Source of the DNA: Bacillus safensis
GTDB lineage: Bacteria > Bacillota > Bacilli > Bacillales > Bacillaceae
Length of the DNA stretch: 64,000 bases
Assembly (NCBI GenBank): GCA_030159235.1
Contig: BSBG01000001.1
Location: 1 to 64,000, forward strand
Direction of reading: 5' to 3'
Shown here: positions 45,149 to 54,284 of the stretch, piece after piece
Layout: every line of letters starts with the position of its first letter
Numbering within the stretch: position 1 is the stretch's first letter
Made by a program: the position numbers and the translations under genes
Notes under the pieces: model-generated
Database searches by the model: none
Told to the model about the DNA's origin: nothing
What the model saw: only the letters and a program-made list of their open reading frames with translations

Positions 45149-46476
45149 AGAACAAACCGCTCGCTTTTCAAATTTGGGTTGTGATCTCTGGCATTTTGCT
45201 CACCATCTCAATTGTCCTGATCATTCTGTTTTCCAATACATTACGTAATTTCTTTACAGATGAAATTTATAAAAATATCGAAAATGAACAGCAAGTGCTC
45301 ACAGAATATCCATTGAACCGAGACGGCTCGCCAAAATCGACACCGGAAAACCGCTCGGTGCAACACATTCTGATTCCATCAGATGAATTAAACCAAATGG
45401 CGCAGTTTTTCCCGCATGCCTTTATTGAGAAAATCCAATCCTTTGTGAAAAAACAAAAAACCGCAACGAAACGCTATTCTGAAGAGGTGAATGGGCAGCA
45501 TATCTTTTTTGTCATCAAAAAGGTATCAACAGGCAATACACAATATATTCTTCTGTCCTATGCACCAGATTCTTATCGAGACGACCTGTCCTTTACGCTA
45601 TTTAAACAGCTGATTTTCATCTTAGGCACCGTTATTTTACTAAGCTGGATTCCATCGATTTGGCTTGCCCGCTACTTATCTCGTCCAATCGTTGCGTTTG
45701 AAAAGCATGTGAAGCGAATTGCACAAGAGGACTGGGACGACCCTGTTATCGTTGACCGGCAAGATGAGATTGGCAAGCTCGGTCATACCATTGAAGAAAT
45801 GAGACAAAAACTCATTCAAAAGGATGAAACAGAACGGACACTTTTGCAGAATATTTCACATGACTTAAAGACACCTGTCATGGTGATCCGCGGCTATACG
45901 CAGTCCATTAAAGATGGTATTTTTCCTAAGGGAGATCTTGAACAAACGGTGGAAGTTATTGAAGGTGAAGCGGAAAAGCTTGAGAAGAAAATCAAAGATC
46001 TGCTGTATTTAACAAAGCTCGATTATTTATCAAAACAACATCCCGCACATTCTTCCTTCCTATTAAGTAATACGATGCTGGAAGTGGTCGACCGAATACG
46101 CTGGTCGAAAAATGAATTACAGTGGAACGTGGACTTAGATGATGAGGCTGCTCTTGAAGGCGATCCAGAACAATGGAGCAAATTATTTGAGAATGTACTA
46201 GAAAATCAACTTCGCTACGCAAAAAGTAACATTGATATTCAGATGAAACAGGAAGAGGATCAAATCCGCATTGTCATTCGTAATGACGGTCCTCCAATTG
46301 AAGAACACATGCTATCCAGCCTATACGAACCTTTTAGTAAGGGAAAAAAGGGCGAATTCGGTATTGGATTAAGCATTGTCAAAAGAATTCTTTCAATGCA
46401 TCAAGCGTCCATATCTATTGAAAATGATGATCTAGGTGTACGTTATACAATCATGGTTCCAAAAAAGAGACTGTAG
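45145..46476 (+). CDS. cssS: Sensor histidine kinase CssS
   Basis: A 443-aa membrane kinase sensing misfolded secreted protein. TM1 is near residues 10-30, an extracellular domain of about 120 residues follows, then TM2, HAMP, and HisKA with His in QNISHDLKTPVMV. The HATPase has FENVLENQLRYAK and a G box in GEFGIGLSIVKRI. It is translationally coupled to cssR and probably activates htrB and htrA. Confidence 0.95.
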   Translation: MKNKPLAFQIWVVISGILLTISIVLIILFSNTLRNFFTDEIYKNIENEQQVLTEYPLNRDGSPKSTPENRSVQHILIPSDELNQMAQFFPHAFIEKIQSFVKKQKTATKRYSEEVNGQHIFFVIKKVSTGNTQYILLSYAPDSYRDDLSFTLFKQLIFILGTVILLSWIPSIWLARYLSRPIVAFEKHVKRIAQEDWDDPVIVDRQDEIGKLGHTIEEMRQKLIQKDETERTLLQNISHDLKTPVMVIRGYTQSIKDGIFPKGDLEQTVEVIEGEAEKLEKKIKDLLYLTKLDYLSKQHPAHSSFLLSNTMLEVVDRIRWSKNELQWNVDLDDEAALEGDPEQWSKLFENVLENQLRYAKSNIDIQMKQEEDQIRIVIRNDGPPIEEHMLSSLYEPFSKGKKGEFGIGLSIVKRILSMHQASISIENDDLGVRYTIMVPKKRL

Positions 46477-46498
46477 GTTTTTGACCGCAGTCTTTTTT
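46461..46498. terminator. Bidirectional terminator after cssS
   Basis: AAAAAAGAGACTG and CGCAGTCTTTTTT form an imperfect stem with flanking A and T runs, at the cssS stop and abutting the stop of the minus-strand small gene. Confidence 0.75.
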
Positions 46499-46661
46499 AA
46501 ATGAATGAATACCCATTGAAATCACGGTATGTGGCTTTGATTTTCTTGCCGGCTTGATACATCCATTTCTTTTCAATGGTTGTCTCTTTTGGCATTTTGA
46601 CTTTTTCTACTTGAATCCCTTTTGTTCGCAAGCGTCTAATCATATCATCGATTTCTCTCAT
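46497..46661 (-). CDS. Small basic protein (54 aa), unnamed
   Basis: A 54-aa protein (MREIDDMIRRLRTKGIQVEK...) with alternating Lys and hydrophobic residues and a C-terminal RDFNGYSFI. AAAGGATGA precedes the ATG. It ends in the cssS terminator. I do not recognise the family. It is divergent from yuxN and a TGACC-type operator-like site lies 24 bp upstream, similar to one before yuxN, so the two may share a regulator. Confidence 0.65.
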   Translation of the reverse strand: MREIDDMIRRLRTKGIQVEKVKMPKETTIEKKWMYQAGKKIKATYRDFNGYSFI

Positions 46662-46684
46662 GGAACATCATCCTTTCTCATATT

Positions 46685-46700
46685 TTGACCAGTTAGTCAC
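46685..46700 (-). promoter_or_regulatory. Operator-like site 1 in the yuxN divergent region
   Basis: TTGACCAGTTAGTCAC, closely related to ATGACCGATAAGTCAC at 46778-46793 (13 of 16 identical), both near-palindromic (TGAC...GTCA). It lies before the small minus-strand gene. Confidence 0.5.
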
Positions 46701-46777
46701 CTTACTTTATAATATAAAGAATTACACTGTAAAAAACAAGTTACAATCTGATTAATTTTTGAAAACTTTCGTCGTTT

Positions 46778-46793
46778 ATGACCGATAAGTCAC
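46778..46793 (+). promoter_or_regulatory. Operator-like site 2 in the yuxN divergent region
   Basis: ATGACCGATAAGTCAC with TGAC/GTCA arms, about 60 bp upstream of yuxN. It is a candidate site for autorepression by the TetR-family YuxN. Confidence 0.5.
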
Positions 46794-46853
46794 GTCTCTT
46801 TGCGCACGCTTCCTAAGACATTTGTCTCTCGGTAAGAAAGGATGACATTCATA

Positions 46854-47732
46854 TTGAAAAAGAAAGAAAAAATGATCATTGAGGCTGGCATGAAATTATT
46901 TGCCAGCAAGGGCTACAATACAACGTCTGTTCAGGAAATTGCGGATGAATGCCACATGTCAAAGGGTGCTTTTTATCTTTATTTCAAATCAAAGGAAGCA
47001 CTGCTCATTTCGATCCTTCATTACTATTACGATAAGGTATTTACCCGGATTCACGAGGTTCAAACAGAGGGCGGCACACCAAAAGAAGCCTACCGTAAAC
47101 AGCTCACTGTCTATTACGATAACATTTTGCAGCAAAAGGATTTTATCAAAATGCAGCTGAGCGACAGGGCGCTTCCATTGAATGAAGAAACGCAGCAACT
47201 CGCAAAACAAATTAGGCTTGCGACCATCCAGCTTCACATCGATAACATTAAACAAGTGTATGGAGATGCTGCTATTCCCTATATGGCTGATTTATGTTTG
47301 ACGATTGAGGGCATGAGCCATATTTATTTCGAGCTTGCGATTTTATATGATTTTCAGCTGGAGGCTGAGGAACTTGCCACCACCATGATTCACCGTATTG
47401 ATGATTTGATGGGCGGTATGATGAAGCGAAATGATCTTCCCCTCATATCCGTAGATCAAGCAAGCGACTGGTTTGGCCCGATTTATGAACGGTCATTCGA
47501 CCCGCTCACAGAATCTCTTTTAAAAGAATTAAGAGAACTTGCTGAAGCACACTATGAAGTGAAAGACGAGCCTGAGTTATTTGAAGCGCTTGGCATCCTA
47601 GAAAATGAATTAAACAAACAAAAACCACGACAAGTCATTGTGAAAGGCATGCTGTACCAATTGAAATTACATGCACCGCTTCAAACCAACTCTGAATCTC
47701 TCTTGCGCATTTTGAAAGAGGATCATTTGTAA
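46854..47732 (+). CDS. yuxN: TetR-family regulator YuxN
   Basis: A 292-aa regulator, longer than usual TetR proteins because of an extended C-terminal region. The N-terminal HTH is MKLFASKGYNTTSVQEIADE, followed by MSKGAFYLYFKSKEALL. The TTG at 46854 has AAAGGATGA at 8 nt; the ATG at 46842 overlaps the ribosome-binding site. It matches B. subtilis YuxN by position between cssS and fumC. Its targets are unknown; two operator-like sites flank its promoter. Confidence 0.85.
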   Translation: MKKKEKMIIEAGMKLFASKGYNTTSVQEIADECHMSKGAFYLYFKSKEALLISILHYYYDKVFTRIHEVQTEGGTPKEAYRKQLTVYYDNILQQKDFIKMQLSDRALPLNEETQQLAKQIRLATIQLHIDNIKQVYGDAAIPYMADLCLTIEGMSHIYFELAILYDFQLEAEELATTMIHRIDDLMGGMMKRNDLPLISVDQASDWFGPIYERSFDPLTESLLKELRELAEAHYEVKDEPELFEALGILENELNKQKPRQVIVKGMLYQLKLHAPLQTNSESLLRILKEDHL

Positions 47733-47756
47733 AACCCGGGGCATCCCCTGGGTTTT
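47731..47756 (+). terminator. Terminator of yuxN
   Basis: AAAACCC/GGGTTTT arms with an inner GGG/CCC pairing, followed by TTTTC, directly at the yuxN stop. Confidence 0.8.
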
Positions 47757-47786
47757 CATTTTGTTCACATCACTTTATATGACAAA

Positions 47787-47810
47787 AACCAGGGGCAGCC
47801 GCCCCTGGTT
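47787..47810 (-). terminator. Terminator of fumC
   Basis: Perfect 10-bp stem AACCAGGGGC/GCCCCTGGTT, 4-nt loop, TTTTTGTC tail on the minus strand, 3 bp after the fumC stop. Confidence 0.92.
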
Positions 47811-47812
47811 TC

Positions 47813-49207
47813 TTATTTTGCTTTTGGTGTCACCATTTCTTCTGGTTTTACAAACTGCTCGAACTGCTCTTCTGTTAATAGCTCTAATTGAAGTGCTGCT
47901 TCTTTTAGCGTTAATCCTTCTTTGTGAGCAAGCTTCGCAATTTTCGCTGCATTTTCATAGCCGATGTGCGGGTTAAGTGCCGTCACAAGCATCAATGAAT
48001 TGTTCAAGTTTTTCTCAATAGTTTCAAGGTTTGGTTCGATTCCAACTGCACACTTGTCATGGAATGAGTTCATGCCGTCAGCAAGTAGTTCAACTGATTG
48101 CAAGAAGTTATAAATGATAACCGGCTTAAATACGTTCAGCTCAAAGTTTCCTTGGCTAGCGGCAAAACCGATTGTTGCATCATTCCCCATGATTTGTGCT
48201 GCGATCATTGTTAATGCTTCACTTTGGGTTGGGTTTACTTTTCCTGGCATAATGGAGCTTCCTGGCTCATTTTCAGGAATGATCAATTCACCAATTCCGC
48301 AGCGTGGACCACTTGCAAGCCATCTGACATCATTGGCAATTTTCATTAAATCAGCTGCAAGTGCTTTTAAAGCACCGTGTGCATACGTAATTTCATCATG
48401 GCTTGTTAGCGCATGGAATTTGTTTGGTGATGAATTGAACGCTTGACCTGTCAGCTTACTGATTTCCTCAGCAACATATTGACCGAACTCAGGATGTGCG
48501 TTAATTCCTGTACCAACAGCCGTTCCGCCAATCGCAAGCTCTCTCATTTTTTCAGTTGATTCTAAAATCATTTCTTTTGAACGGTCTAGCATGTATACCC
48601 AGCCGCTAATCTCTTGTCCTACTGTCAGCGGTGTTGCGTCTTGCAGGTGCGTACGGCCGATTTTAACGATCTCTTGATAGGCTTTTGCTTTCTCATCAAG
48701 AGTCGCTCTTAACTGATCAATAGCAGGCAGCAATTTTTTGTACACAGCTAAAACAGCTGCCACGTGCATAGCAGTTGGGAATGTATCATTTGAGCTTTGG
48801 CTGCGGTTGACATCATCATTTGGGTGAATGCTAAACTCGCTATTTTTATCTTGCAAATAAGCAGTTGCTCTATTTGCAACGACTTCGTTCATGTTCATGT
48901 TACTTTGTGTTCCACTGCCTGTCTGCCATACAACAAGCGGGAAATGCTCGTCATACTTTCCGCTGATGATGTCATCACATACAGCAGCAATGGCTTCTGC
49001 TTTTTCGCTTTCAAGGTTGCCAAGACGTTCGTTAGCAATCGCTGTGCTACGTTTCAAAATTGCAAACGCATTCACAACTTCCTTTGGCATTTTCTCAGAA
49101 CCGATTTTGAAATTTTCTTTGCTTCGTTGTGTTTGTGCACCCCAGAACTTGTCCTTCGGCACCTTGATTTCGCCCATTGTATCTTTTTCGATTCTAAAAT
49201 CCGTCAT
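47813..49207 (-). CDS. fumC: Class II fumarase FumC (CitG)
   Basis: A 464-aa fumarate hydratase of the TCA cycle, converting fumarate to malate without an Fe-S cluster. The signature [37 protein letters not shown] and [10 protein letters not shown] are intact. ATG 49207 ([13 protein letters not shown]) follows GGAGGG by 7 nt; an upstream ATG lies within that ribosome-binding site. Position next to yuxN and gerA is as in B. subtilis. Confidence 0.97.
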   Translation of the reverse strand: MTDFRIEKDTMGEIKVPKDKFWGAQTQRSKENFKIGSEKMPKEVVNAFAILKRSTAIANERLGNLESEKAEAIAAVCDDIISGKYDEHFPLVVWQTGSGTQSNMNMNEVVANRATAYLQDKNSEFSIHPNDDVNRSQSSNDTFPTAMHVAAVLAVYKKLLPAIDQLRATLDEKAKAYQEIVKIGRTHLQDATPLTVGQEISGWVYMLDRSKEMILESTEKMRELAIGGTAVGTGINAHPEFGQYVAEEISKLTGQAFNSSPNKFHALTSHDEITYAHGALKALAADLMKIANDVRWLASGPRCGIGELIIPENEPGSSIMPGKVNPTQSEALTMIAAQIMGNDATIGFAASQGNFELNVFKPVIIYNFLQSVELLADGMNSFHDKCAVGIEPNLETIEKNLNNSLMLVTALNPHIGYENAAKIAKLAHKEGLTLKEAALQLELLTEEQFEQFVKPEEMVTPKAK

Positions 49208-49308
49208 TATGTATCCCTCCATAGCTTCTCATCACTCAACTCTATTCTATACAAAAAACGAAAATCCTTTAAGCGTTTTCAATTAAAATTTTATCTTTAT
49301 TTTAATTT

Positions 49309-49464
49309 TAGCTCAATATAAACGCGAACATCCTTCGAATATTTGTATTTTGGGTTCGTTTTTCCGTAATCCTTTGACGTATACGTCACCTCATAATGCT
49401 TGTCAAACGACTGTAGAATACGGTCGATCTCCTCTTTTGTTCCTGCTAAACGAATCTGTGCCAT
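49309..49464 (-). CDS. DUF3970-like small protein, possible C-terminal frameshift
   Basis: A 51-aa protein MAQIRLAGTKEEIDRILQSF... with GGAGG 7 nt upstream. The start resembles DUF3970 family members (basic N-terminal strand, then helix). The frame ends in VRVILS, while one base later the next frame reads YIELKLK before a stop, which is the ending expected after VRV. A missing T in a T run near 49321 would explain this. Function unknown. Confidence 0.6.
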
Positions 49465-49576
49465 CTTGTTTCCTCCAAAACCCTCATTCTTTCTTTTATC
49501 ACAAAATAATGTAACACAGAATATTGTTTTTTCAAGCAGGTAATGCTAAGAAAAAGATTTAAGGCGGGTGATCCGA

Positions 49577-51001
49577 ATGAATCAGACTCCATTAAAAGAG
49601 CACTTATACGATAATCTCTCCGTCATTCTTCCGCAATTAAAGGAAATGGACGATTTGATCCATGATAAAAAAACACTGCCTCACGGACAGGTTGTTTATT
49701 ATTTATACATAAAAGAAATGAACGAAACGATGGAGATTCAAACCTTTTTAAAGCTGCTTCTCCAAGATCATACGTCTCTCACGAAAGAGAAGCTGGAATC
49801 CAATTTATCGATGATGGCCACCCGTTCGGTGAAGACCTCTGAAGAATTGGTTGATGCGATTTTTGACGGGAATTGCGTGGTACTGATTAACGGATTTCAG
49901 CATGCATATATTTTAGAAACGCATGGAACGAAGAAACGCAGTATAGGGGATGCTACCTCTGAAACCGTTGTGAGAGGACCGAAAATTGGCTTTATTGAAG
50001 ATTTAGATACGAACTTAGCTCTTGTGAGACAACGCTTGAAAAACCCCGATCTCAAAGCGGTCGACATGAAAATTGGACAAAAGAAATACACCCAAGTGAC
50101 CATCATGTACATAGATGGTATCGCTCAACCATCTGTTTTAAAAGAAGTCAAAAAACGGCTCAAGCAGGTCACAATTGATGATATACAAGACTCTGGTGTT
50201 CTTGAGGAACTGATTGAAGATAATGTGTACTCTCCTTTTCCGCAAATCCAAAACACAGAACGGCCGGATAAAGTGGCATCAGCATTAAATAATGGACGTG
50301 TCGCTATTTTTGTCGATCATTCACCTTTTGTGTTAATTGTACCTGCTTCTCTCGCGACGATTATGCAATCACCTGATGATTATTATGAAAGGTGGATCGC
50401 TGCCTCTCTCATTCGTATGCTGCGATTTACCTCTATCTTTCTGACATTATTTTTATCAGCCATTTATATTGCACTTGTGTCCTTCCATCAAGGACTTTTA
50501 CCAACAACTCTAGCTATTTCGATCTCAAGTACAAGAGAAAATGTCCCCTTTCCGCCTATTGTGGAGGCACTCATCATGGAGATAACCATTGAGCTGCTGC
50601 GGGAAGCCGGCTTAAGGCTGCCAAATCCGCTCGGTCAAACGATTGGGCTTGTAGGTGGAGTTGTCATCGGACAGGCCGCAGTTCAGGCACATATTGTGAG
50701 CTCAATCATGGTGATTATCGTCAGTGTGATTGCCCTTGCGTCCTTTACTGTTCCTCAATCCGGGATGGGCATGTCCTTTCGTGTGCTCCGTTTTGTGTCC
50801 ATGTTTACGGCAGCTACGTTCGGTTTATATGGACTTGTGCTGTTCATGCTCGTTCTCCTTACTCATTTAACACGGCAAAAAAGTTTTGGCACGCCTTATT
50901 TCTCGCCAGACTTTGTCTTCAGCTATAAAAATGAAGACAATTCCATTATTCGACTTCCGTTGAAAAATCAAAAGAAAGGAGAACGACATGGTCAATCATA
51001 A
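49577..51001 (+). CDS. gerAA: Spore germination receptor subunit GerAA
   Basis: A 474-aa A-subunit of a Ger(x) nutrient receptor in the inner spore membrane. It has a soluble N-terminal half of about 240 residues (NPDLKAVDMKIGQK type) and a membrane half with FPPIVEALIMEITIELLREA and four or five TM segments. It is first in gerAA-AB-AC. ATG 49577 is preferred to GTG 49568, which is too near AAGG. The germinant is likely L-alanine as in B. subtilis GerA, by homology. Confidence 0.94.
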   Translation: MNQTPLKEHLYDNLSVILPQLKEMDDLIHDKKTLPHGQVVYYLYIKEMNETMEIQTFLKLLLQDHTSLTKEKLESNLSMMATRSVKTSEELVDAIFDGNCVVLINGFQHAYILETHGTKKRSIGDATSETVVRGPKIGFIEDLDTNLALVRQRLKNPDLKAVDMKIGQKKYTQVTIMYIDGIAQPSVLKEVKKRLKQVTIDDIQDSGVLEELIEDNVYSPFPQIQNTERPDKVASALNNGRVAIFVDHSPFVLIVPASLATIMQSPDDYYERWIAASLIRMLRFTSIFLTLFLSAIYIALVSFHQGLLPTTLAISISSTRENVPFPPIVEALIMEITIELLREAGLRLPNPLGQTIGLVGGVVIGQAAVQAHIVSSIMVIIVSVIALASFTVPQSGMGMSFRVLRFVSMFTAATFGLYGLVLFMLVLLTHLTRQKSFGTPYFSPDFVFSYKNEDNSIIRLPLKNQKKGERHGQS

Positions 51002-52082
51002 AGAGTCAATCACAAGCTATCAGGCAAGTGCCATTATTGCCAATACAACATTAGGTGCAAGTATGATGATTCTGCCACGATCAATGGCTCAGGCTGCCAC
51101 TACACCTGACGGCTGGATTGCACTCTTCCTCATGAGTGTCATTTACATTGTGTTTATTTTTGCGAATGTCCTTATGATGAAAAAAGTCCCCTTCTCCACT
51201 TACTATGATTATACAAACGAGGGGCTTGGAAAGTGGATTGGTGCTCTTGTTAACTTGTTGATTATTATTTATTTTCTTGGTGTCGCCAGTTATGAAGTAC
51301 GGGCTATGTCGGAAATGGTGAAGTTTTTTCTGCTTCAAAACACACCTGTAGCGGTGACAATCATCAGCTTTATTTTGGTTGGTTTTTATCTCGTAGTTGG
51401 GGGGATTGGTGATTTTGCCAGACTGTGCCCCTTTTTCCTCATTGTCACCTTGATTATCTTATTTATTGCATACGGGCTCAGTGTGCAAGAATTTAAATTA
51501 GATAACCTAAGGCCTGTTTTAGGAGAGGGATTTTCCCCTGTTTTCAAATCCTTGAACGCATCAGCCATTTCGTTTGTAGGCATTGAAATGATGCTGTTTA
51601 TGCCTGTCTACATGAAAACGCAAAAACACACCTTTGCTTATGGTGCAATCGGCTTTTTAGTTCCTGCGATCATCTATATTTTCACCTATATTCTTGTGGT
51701 TGGTGCGTTCACGGTGAAAGAAACAGCGACTCTGACTTGGCCGACGATTGCCCTATTTCAATCGTTTGATATACACGGGATTTTTATTGAACGGATTGAA
51801 TCCTTTTTGCTTATCGTTTGGCTTGTTCAGCTTTATACGAGCTTTGTAGGATATACATTTTTTGCTGCAATGGGGGTATCAAAACTAACAAAATTACCCA
51901 AAAAGATCGTGCTCGCGTTGATGGGAATTGTCATCTATTTTGCCGCCACTTTCCCAAAGGATGTTGATACAGTGCGTGATTATTTAACCTATGTGAACAA
52001 TTTATTTTTCCTTTTATTTGGTATCCTCCCCTTTCTCTTATTTATCATCGTGTTTTTTAAAAGGAGGCGGAAAGCTGCATGA
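50988..52082 (+). CDS. gerAB: Spore germination receptor subunit GerAB
   Basis: A 364-aa ten-TM protein of the APC-related spore permease family, the germinant-binding B subunit. Family segments include SAIIANTTLGASMMILPR and a C-terminal FLLFGILPFLLFIIVFFKRR. It overlaps gerAA by 14 bp and gerAC by 4 bp, indicating translational coupling within the operon. Confidence 0.94.
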   Translation: MVNHKESITSYQASAIIANTTLGASMMILPRSMAQAATTPDGWIALFLMSVIYIVFIFANVLMMKKVPFSTYYDYTNEGLGKWIGALVNLLIIIYFLGVASYEVRAMSEMVKFFLLQNTPVAVTIISFILVGFYLVVGGIGDFARLCPFFLIVTLIILFIAYGLSVQEFKLDNLRPVLGEGFSPVFKSLNASAISFVGIEMMLFMPVYMKTQKHTFAYGAIGFLVPAIIYIFTYILVVGAFTVKETATLTWPTIALFQSFDIHGIFIERIESFLLIVWLVQLYTSFVGYTFFAAMGVSKLTKLPKKIVLALMGIVIYFAATFPKDVDTVRDYLTYVNNLFFLLFGILPFLLFIIVFFKRRRKAA

Positions 52083-53200
52083 AAAAGAAGGCGATCTTTG
52101 CATTCCTGACCCTTGTCCTATTAAGTGGATGCTGGGATAGTACCAATATTGAGGAGCTCAACATGGCGATTGGCTATGGCTTAGATAAAGGAGATGACGG
52201 TCATAAGCTTAAAATATCTATGCAAGTCCTTGTTCCTCAAAAAATTGAACAGGAATCCAGCGTGAAAGATCCAACAAAAATTATTGAAACTAGCGGTGAT
52301 TCCGTGCATCAAATATTCCGAACAACGACCCTCAAAAGTCACCGTATTTTCGCTCAGCAGCTGAGGGTGTATTTATTTTCTGAGGAACTGATTAATGAGA
52401 ATAATTTCGACTTGGTCATTAATCAATTTATTCGCGACAATGAAACGCGGAGAGGAAGCCTCGTCTTTATGACCTCTCAGAAGCCTGGAGACTTGCTGAA
52501 AATCAATGACGATGGGCAGCCAGCTTCTTCTACATTATATGATATTTCTGGGAATACAAAATCGACCATCCGTATGTTAAAGCCTGTTTCATTAGGAGAT
52601 ATTTCTTCTGCTATGCAAAACAACGTATCTTTTGCTGTTCCGAAAGTCAGTGTGGATCAAGGGAAATTAATACTCAACGGTGCCTCTATTATTAAAAACA
52701 AACGATTTCTCACCAACATCTCTTCGTTAGCCGTGCAGTCATATAACCTGTTAACTGGGGACGGAGAAGGCGGAGTCGTTGAATTTGAATATGATCACAG
52801 CATCTATTCTTTTGAGATATTTAAATTGAAACACAACATTGAAACGAATAAAACAGCCAGCGGAAGATATCAATTTAATGTGTCAGTGGAGCTTGATGGA
52901 AGATTGTCTGAGGATTGGAATGAGCGGGAGAACGCATTTAATGAAAAGTATCTTCAAGAAATTGAGCGTGCAGTGGAGCATCGATTAGAGAAAGATGCAA
53001 AAGATTTCATTTGGGAATTACAGCATGAGATCAAAGCAGATTTTTGCGGATTTTATCAAAAAGCGAGTATTGCGTATCCGAAGGACTTTCGAAAAGAAGC
53101 AAAGCATTGGGATGAGATCTTTAGTGAATCCGACATTCGTTACAAGGCAAATGTGAAAATCCGTGACTTCGGGACTAAGGGCGCAACACAATCCTTATAG
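52079..53200 (+). CDS. gerAC: Spore germination lipoprotein GerAC
   Basis: A 373-aa lipoprotein with signal and lipobox LSGCWDS (Cys near residue 19), followed by NIEELNMAIGYGLDKG and the GerAC-type C-terminal domain with repeated strands. It anchors outside the spore inner membrane as the C subunit. The gene overlaps gerAB by 4 bp. Confidence 0.94.
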   Translation: MKKKAIFAFLTLVLLSGCWDSTNIEELNMAIGYGLDKGDDGHKLKISMQVLVPQKIEQESSVKDPTKIIETSGDSVHQIFRTTTLKSHRIFAQQLRVYLFSEELINENNFDLVINQFIRDNETRRGSLVFMTSQKPGDLLKINDDGQPASSTLYDISGNTKSTIRMLKPVSLGDISSAMQNNVSFAVPKVSVDQGKLILNGASIIKNKRFLTNISSLAVQSYNLLTGDGEGGVVEFEYDHSIYSFEIFKLKHNIETNKTASGRYQFNVSVELDGRLSEDWNERENAFNEKYLQEIERAVEHRLEKDAKDFIWELQHEIKADFCGFYQKASIAYPKDFRKEAKHWDEIFSESDIRYKANVKIRDFGTKGATQSL

Positions 53201-53237
53201 AGTATGTTAAAATGGTAAGAAAAAAAGGGTGTCAATC

Positions 53238-53606
53238 ATGAAACGAGCTTTACTTTCGGCCGGCATTCTATTTTTGATTCTAGGAATACTTCTGTTAATC
53301 GTTGTATTCATGCAATCAAAAGAAGATTTCTTCATTGAAGCCGACAGCTTTTCAAGCACATTTTTGATCGTGGTTTATTATGGACAAACCCCTGCGCTCC
53401 TTCTGATGGGAGGCGGATTATTCGTCGGACTTTCACAGATCCTTGATTTGCAGGAAAAAAAAGCGGCAGCAGCAACGGAGAGCGTAAAGCTTTTATCCGA
53501 AATGAAGAAAACCCTGGAAGAAAAATCGGCCAAGGAGCAGGAGGCTTTTCCAGTTCCTGAGCTCCATCAACTATCCGAACGTCCGATCACAGGACAGAAG
53601 GACTAA
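53238..53606 (+). CDS. Small membrane protein, unnamed
   Basis: A 122-aa protein with two TM segments (about residues 4-24 and 46-68) and a cytosolic C-terminal coiled region (EKKAAAATESVKLLSEMKKT). ATG 53238 is preferred to the GTG nine bases upstream because AAGGGTG lies 7 nt before it. It is 37 bp after gerAC and ends at a terminator, so it may be in the gerA operon. I recognise no family. Confidence 0.7.
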   Translation: MKRALLSAGILFLILGILLLIVVFMQSKEDFFIEADSFSSTFLIVVYYGQTPALLLMGGGLFVGLSQILDLQEKKAAAATESVKLLSEMKKTLEEKSAKEQEAFPVPELHQLSERPITGQKD

Positions 53607-53623
53607 TTTTACGCATGTTTTAG

Positions 53624-53650
53624 CAGCTTTCACTTGAAAGCTGTTTTTTT
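53624..53650. terminator. Bidirectional terminator
   Basis: Perfect 8-bp stem CAGCTTTC/GAAAGCTG with TTTTTTT on the plus strand between the convergent small membrane gene and liaR. Confidence 0.9.
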
Positions 53651-54284
53651 ATTGAATCAGCTTATGGCGGTGCGCATACACAGCCGCTTGCGTTCGATCT
53701 TCTACATCAAGTTTGGAAAGAATGTTGGTAATATGGGTCTTCACCGTTTTAATTGTAATAAATAATTCCTCGGCAATGACCTTATTCGATTTCCCATCCG
53801 CAATCAGCTTAAGTATCTCCATTTCTCTTGCCGTTAATGAATCATGAAGGATTGAGCCATTTGATGAATGACGGAGTTTATTCATCACCTTTCCAGCCAC
53901 TTTAGATTCAAGTCTTGGTTCGCCGATACTTGCAGATCTGATGGCATCAGCAATTTCTCCTGCCTTGGATGTTTTTAATAAATAGCTTAAAGCACCCGCC
54001 TCAATTACTGGATAGACTTTATCATCGTCAATAAAGCTCGTCAGAACGATAATTCGAGCATCTTCAATTTCCTGACAAATTCTTTTCGTTGCTTCGATGC
54101 CATCCATTCCTTCCATGACAAGGTCCATTAAAATCACATCTGGCCTTAATTCAACTGCTAGCTCTACACCTTTTTGTCCGTCTGACGCTTCACCAATGAC
54201 TTCAATATCAGCCTGCGCCTCTAAAAAGGCCGCAAGCCCCATTCTCACCATTTCGTGATCGTCGATTAAAAGCACTCGAATCAT
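53649..54284 (-). CDS. liaR: Response regulator LiaR
   Basis: A 211-aa NarL-family regulator of the cell-envelope stress response. The receiver phospho-Asp lies in DVILMDLVMEG and the C-terminal HTH contains LTAREMEILKLIADGKSNKV and TIKTVKTHITNILSKL. It is last in liaIHGFSR and overlaps liaS by 4 bp. It activates the lia promoter when cell-wall antibiotics such as bacitracin act on the lipid II cycle. Confidence 0.95.
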   Translation of the reverse strand: MIRVLLIDDHEMVRMGLAAFLEAQADIEVIGEASDGQKGVELAVELRPDVILMDLVMEGMDGIEATKRICQEIEDARIIVLTSFIDDDKVYPVIEAGALSYLLKTSKAGEIADAIRSASIGEPRLESKVAGKVMNKLRHSSNGSILHDSLTAREMEILKLIADGKSNKVIAEELFITIKTVKTHITNILSKLDVEDRTQAAVYAHRHKLIQ

